Shown here piece after piece: positions 5,238 to 7,963 of a stretch of DNA of 7,963 nt. Position 1 is the stretch's first letter. The number at the start of each line of letters is the position of its first letter. The stretch is taken from positions 1 to 7,963 of the forward strand of contig JAEYXI010000168.1 of the NCBI GenBank assembly GCA_023428515.1, read 5' to 3'. Position numbers and translations under genes: made by a program. Origin of the DNA: Pseudomonadota bacterium (GTDB lineage Bacteria; Pseudomonadota; Alphaproteobacteria; Rhizobiales; Rhizobiaceae). The notes under the pieces are model-generated. The model was given only the letters and a program-made list of their open reading frames with translations, was not told the DNA's origin and made no database searches.

Positions 5238-6698
5238 TTAATCCCCGAGGCTGAACATCACTGAGGGATCTGCAGTCACCGGCGGCGCGTAGAAGGTGAG
5301 CCGGACCGCCTCCATCATGAGAAGCGGCGGCGCCATGCCGGCGGCCAGTTCCTCGATCCGGGCCTTCAGTGCGGCGACCTTTTCCGGATTCTCCGCGGCG
5401 AGGTCCTTCGTTTCCGACTTGTCGGCGCTAAGGTTGAACAGCTCGATCCGCTGCGGCAGCGTCGCCTTCCACACCAGCTTCCAGTCGCCCTGGCGCACGG
5501 CAGCACCCATCGGGTCGACGTTGTAGACGATCTCGCTGCGCGGCGACGGCTTGCCTTCAAGCGCTGCCCATACGTCGACGCCGTCCAGCGGCTTGTTTTT
5601 GGTCATAGCCGCACCGGCGAGGCCGGCGAGCATCGGATACATGTCGACGACATGGATCATCTCGTCGACGATCCCGGGCTTTATGCGGCCCGGCCAATTG
5701 GCAAGCGCCACGACCCGGGTGCCGCCCTCATAGGGCGTGCCCTTGCCGTCCCGGTACGGCCCATTGCTGGCCGGCAGGCTGCCGGCCACTTTCGTGTCGC
5801 CGGCGAAGATCGAACTGATGACGCCGCCATTGTCGCTGTGGAAGACGATCAGCGTGTTGTCGCGCATGCCGCGCTTGTCGAGTTCGGCGACGACCTTGCC
5901 GACGCCGTCGTCCAGCACCGAGATCATCGCGGCATAGGTGCGGCGGTTCTCGTCCTCGATATGCTTGAACCTGTCGAGATAGTCCTGCGGCGCCTGGAAG
6001 GGCGTGTGCGGCGCCGTGAAAGCCAGATAGAGAAACAGCGGCTTCGTGCCGTCGTGGTCGCGCACCACTCGGGCGGCCTCGTCGCCGAAAAGGCTGCTGT
6101 CGAAGCCGGCCTCCTCGATCGGCGTGTTGTCGCGATACCAGTCCCGCACGCCGTAGGACGAATGCTTGAAATGATCGATCTCGCCGACCAGCGCACCGTA
6201 GAACTGGTCGAAGCCGCGCTGCTTCGGCCAGAACTCCGGCTTGGCGTGGCCGAGATGCCATTTGCCGACCAGCGCGGTCGTGTAGCCCGCATCCTGCAGG
6301 ACCTGCGGCAGCAGATATTCGTCCATCGGAATGGCATATGTGCCGGCGGCGGGTATGACGCCCGTCTGCAGGCCGTAGCGGAGCGGATAGCGCCCGGTCA
6401 TCAGCGCGGCGCGCGTCGGCGTGCACATGGGCTGCGTATAGAACTGCTCAAGCACGGCGCCGCCTTTCGCGAGGGCGTCGAGGTTGGGCGTCGCGATATC
6501 CGAGCCGCGGAAACCGACATCGCCCCACCCAAGATCGTCGGCGACGATGTAGACAATGTTGGGCGGGGCGTCCTGCGCCGCGGCGGTGCGCATTCCGGCA
6601 AGACCGGCTGCCGCAAATGTCATAGCGACGCCGGCCATGAGCTCGCGGCGTGAAATGCGTGGTGCGGCGGCGGCCGCTTTTTTCGTTTCGCCTTGCAT
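5238..6698 (-). CDS. Tat-exported sulfatase (arylsulfatase-like, type I)
   Basis: A 486-residue sulfate-ester hydrolase. An N-terminal Tat signal (S16-R-R-E-L-M, a hydrophobic stretch, then AAAQD near 42) sends the folded enzyme to the periplasm. The sulfatase signature C92-T-P-T-R96 carries the cysteine that becomes formylglycine. Metal and active-site residues are visible: D54/D55 (DDLGWGD), K146 and H148 (GKWHLGH), H231 (APHTPF), D289-N290 (HSDNGG) and K319 (GKGTPYEGG). The layout RGFDQFYGALVGEIDHF resembles the arylsulfatase B-like branch. The substrate cannot be read from the sequence. The maturation enzyme (formylglycine-generating) is not in the window. GGAGGG ends 5 bases before the ATG. 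It is divergent from an AraC-family gene, its likely regulator, and not far from cysK, which fits sulfur scavenging. Confidence 0.95.
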   Translation of the reverse strand: MQGETKKAAAAAPRISRRELMAGVAMTFAAAGLAGMRTAAAQDAPPNIVYIVADDLGWGDVGFRGSDIATPNLDALAKGGAVLEQFYTQPMCTPTRAALMTGRYPLRYGLQTGVIPAAGTYAIPMDEYLLPQVLQDAGYTTALVGKWHLGHAKPEFWPKQRGFDQFYGALVGEIDHFKHSSYGVRDWYRDNTPIEEAGFDSSLFGDEAARVVRDHDGTKPLFLYLAFTAPHTPFQAPQDYLDRFKHIEDENRRTYAAMISVLDDGVGKVVAELDKRGMRDNTLIVFHSDNGGVISSIFAGDTKVAGSLPASNGPYRDGKGTPYEGGTRVVALANWPGRIKPGIVDEMIHVVDMYPMLAGLAGAAMTKNKPLDGVDVWAALEGKPSPRSEIVYNVDPMGAAVRQGDWKLVWKATLPQRIELFNLSADKSETKDLAAENPEKVAALKARIEELAAGMAPPLLMMEAVRLTFYAPPVTADPSVMFSLGD

Positions 6699-6762
6699 AG
6701 ACGCCCTCCGCGGCGACCGGCCGGCAACCTCGTTGGCGCCGGAAAGAGCCTGCGTCGCTCGC

Positions 6763-6790
6763 TTGCAGGCTTATGCCGCCGTGCTAATGT
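6763..6790 (+). promoter_or_regulatory. possible extended -10 promoter of the AraC gene
   Basis: TTGCAG (6763-6768), 16 bases, then TAATGT (6785-6790) preceded by TGC, an extended -10 arrangement. If it is used, transcription begins near 6797, after the ATG at 6787, and the AraC protein would have to start downstream, for example at GTG 6823. Confidence 0.3.
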
Positions 6791-7791
6791 TTCTATCCGT
6801 TTTGCGCAAAAATGGGTGGCTTGTGCGCGGTCAGTCCCCTGTGGGGTGGGACGGTTTCGTCGATTTCTCGCCTGACCAGTTGTCGGGCGCGGCGTCGAAC
6901 GTGCCGCTGTCCGTCGACATACTTTCGGCAGGCGGGTCGCCCTCGAGGATACGCCAGTTGCAGTCGGCCGACGGCTGGTCGCTCGACACGTCCTACCTGA
7001 ACAGCCACGTCCGCGCGCGCGGCGGCTTTCAGCGCGGCTGCGTCGTCGTGCTGATGCCGACGCGCGCGACCGAGGCGACGATCTGCAACGTCCCGCTGGA
7101 GCCTGGCGTCGTGCTCACAATACCCGGTGGGGAGGACATCTTCGCCAGCATCAAGCCCGGTACCGGTTATGCGGCGGCGGTGTTGCCGACCGACGCCTGG
7201 CTGGACATCCAGGAAACCGCCACGGGCGTGTCGGCCGGCGCGATGCCGGGTACGCCCTGGGCAGTCAGGCTTTCAGCCCAGCGATCGATATATGTCGGGG
7301 AGCGCTTCGCGATGCTTCCGACCCGCCTCGACGAGGGCGATACGTGGACGCAAGCCTGGCGCATGCCTGCGGCGATCTCCGAGTATCTCGGCGCCATCGC
7401 CGAGGCGTCGCTGGACAGCGAACTGGCCGAACGGCAACTCGACCGCTCGCTTCGGCGCCGCCTCCAGCAGGCGTGGAAGGCGGACGAACTGATCAGGGCT
7501 CACCTGGGCGAGCACCTGTCGGTCATGCGGCTTTGCAAGGAGTTGCGGGTCAGCCGCAGGCAGCTGGAATATGCGTTCAGGACGGCCTTCGGCGTCAGTC
7601 CTGCGGAATACATCCAGTTGACGCGGCTCAACGAGAGCCGGCGCCAGTTGCTTCTGGCGCGCCGGACCGGACAGTCGGTCACGGAGATCGTCATGGAAAC
7701 CGGCGTTACCCATCTCAGCCGGTTCGCGGCGAAATACCGGGCGCTGTTCGCAGAACTGCCGAGCGAAACCGCCCGGCGGCCGGTCGGTTAG
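6787..7791 (+). CDS. AraC-family transcriptional regulator
   Basis: A regulator of 334 residues if started at ATG 6787, or 322 if started at GTG 6823; neither start has a clear ribosome site. Residues about 20-190 form a poorly conserved effector-binding region (FSPDQLSGA, then a beta-rich stretch with LEPGVVLTIPGGEDIF). The C-terminal AraC DNA-binding domain carries two helix-turn-helix units: about 244-265 (LSVMRLCKELRVSRRQLEYAF) and about 294-317 (QSVTEIVMETGVTHLSRFAAKY). The terminal ALFAELPSET is a common ending of this branch. It is divergent from the sulfatase gene and probably activates it in response to a sulfate ester or a breakdown product; this is inferred from position. The stop lies 9 bases from the cysK stop on the other strand. 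Confidence 0.9.
   Translation: MFLSVLRKNGWLVRGQSPVGWDGFVDFSPDQLSGAASNVPLSVDILSAGGSPSRIRQLQSADGWSLDTSYLNSHVRARGGFQRGCVVVLMPTRATEATICNVPLEPGVVLTIPGGEDIFASIKPGTGYAAAVLPTDAWLDIQETATGVSAGAMPGTPWAVRLSAQRSIYVGERFAMLPTRLDEGDTWTQAWRMPAAISEYLGAIAEASLDSELAERQLDRSLRRRLQQAWKADELIRAHLGEHLSVMRLCKELRVSRRQLEYAFRTAFGVSPAEYIQLTRLNESRRQLLLARRTGQSVTEIVMETGVTHLSRFAAKYRALFAELPSETARRPVG
6800..6811. promoter_or_regulatory. perfect 12-bp palindrome, possible operator
   Basis: TTTTGCGCAAAA is a complete palindrome in the AT-rich part of the sulfatase/AraC divergent region. It lies about 100 bases upstream of the sulfatase start. If the AraC protein starts at 6823 it lies in that gene's leader; if at 6787 it is inside the coding region. 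A regulator site is possible, but AraC proteins more often use direct repeats. Confidence 0.3.
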
Positions 7792-7800
7792 GGAACCGGG

Positions 7801-7963
7801 CTATCCGCCGAGCCCCTCGAACAGGACGGTCGAGAGATAGCGCTCGGCGAAGGAGGGGATGACGACGACGAGGTTCTTGCCGGCGTTCTCCTTGCGCGAG
7901 CCGACGACGACGGCCGCCTGGAGCGCGGCGCCCGACGAGATGCCGACCGGCACGCCTTCGAGG
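7801..7963 (-). CDS. cysK: cysteine synthase A (O-acetylserine sulfhydrylase), 3' end only
   Basis: The last 53 residues of a pyridoxal-phosphate enzyme that makes cysteine from O-acetylserine and sulfide in the cytosol. [14 protein letters not shown] contains the serine that holds the pyridine nitrogen of the cofactor. [26 protein letters not shown] is the characteristic CysK ending; CysM ends differently. The catalytic lysine and most of the enzyme lie beyond the right edge. The TAG stop covers 7801-7803, and the gene converges on the AraC gene. No clear terminator lies between them. Confidence 0.92.
   Translation of the reverse strand, partial: LEGVPVGISSGAALQAAVVVGSRKENAGKNLVVVIPSFAERYLSTVLFEGLGG

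Noticed and set aside
5652..6653. A 333-codon open frame on the plus strand, opposite the sulfatase gene
   Set aside because: Low-complexity Arg/Ala/Val-rich translation without any motif; every sulfatase motif lies on the minus strand.
7785..7798. Small hairpin CGGTT-AGGG-AACCG between the AraC and cysK genes
   Set aside because: Only a 5-bp stem with no T-run on either strand; too weak to call a terminator.

Overview
The window is GC-rich, densely packed DNA from a Gram-negative bacterium, most likely an alphaproteobacterium of the Hyphomicrobiales (rhizobia-related). This rests on the strong G/C preference at third codon positions, a Tat-exported sulfatase, a divergent MarR-ClC pair, and a cysteine synthase C-terminus that reads like rhizobial CysK. 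The taxonomic call is inference.

Layout. (1) Positions 1-95: the last 30 codons of an unrecognised plus-strand gene. It converges on a ClC-type chloride channel/transporter gene with two CBS domains (109-1881, minus), with a strong GC hairpin at the junction. (2) Positions 1882-2018: a divergent control region with a consensus-like promoter for the ClC gene overlapped by an inverted repeat, followed by a MarR-family regulator (2019-2429, plus). (3) Positions 2526-3077: a cytosolic thioredoxin-fold protein of the PRX-like type (CNHC motif). After a spacer with a hairpin come an SPFH/stomatin-like membrane protein (3362-4348) and an exported DUF3617 protein (4377-5021). (4) Positions 5035-5191: a decayed, internally deleted copy of the 3' end of the thioredoxin-fold gene. 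The SPFH-DUF3617 pair is therefore bracketed by direct repeats. (5) A Tat-exported sulfatase (5238-6698, minus) is divergent from an AraC-family regulator (start at 6787 or about 6823, to 7791, plus). (6) The AraC gene converges on the 3' end of cysK (7801-7963, minus, partial).

How the genes may work together. The MarR protein probably controls the ClC gene and perhaps itself. The AraC protein is well placed to control the sulfatase. The sulfatase would release sulfate from an organic sulfate ester in the periplasm, and CysK performs the last step of cysteine synthesis, so the right end may be a small sulfur-scavenging neighbourhood; this is inferred from position only. The central thioredoxin/SPFH/DUF3617 block has no obvious pathway. 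Its most notable feature is the relic repeat at its far end, which records a past duplication or insertion. I see no phage, transposase, CRISPR array, tRNA or rRNA. No wholly new system can be demonstrated from the sequence alone.
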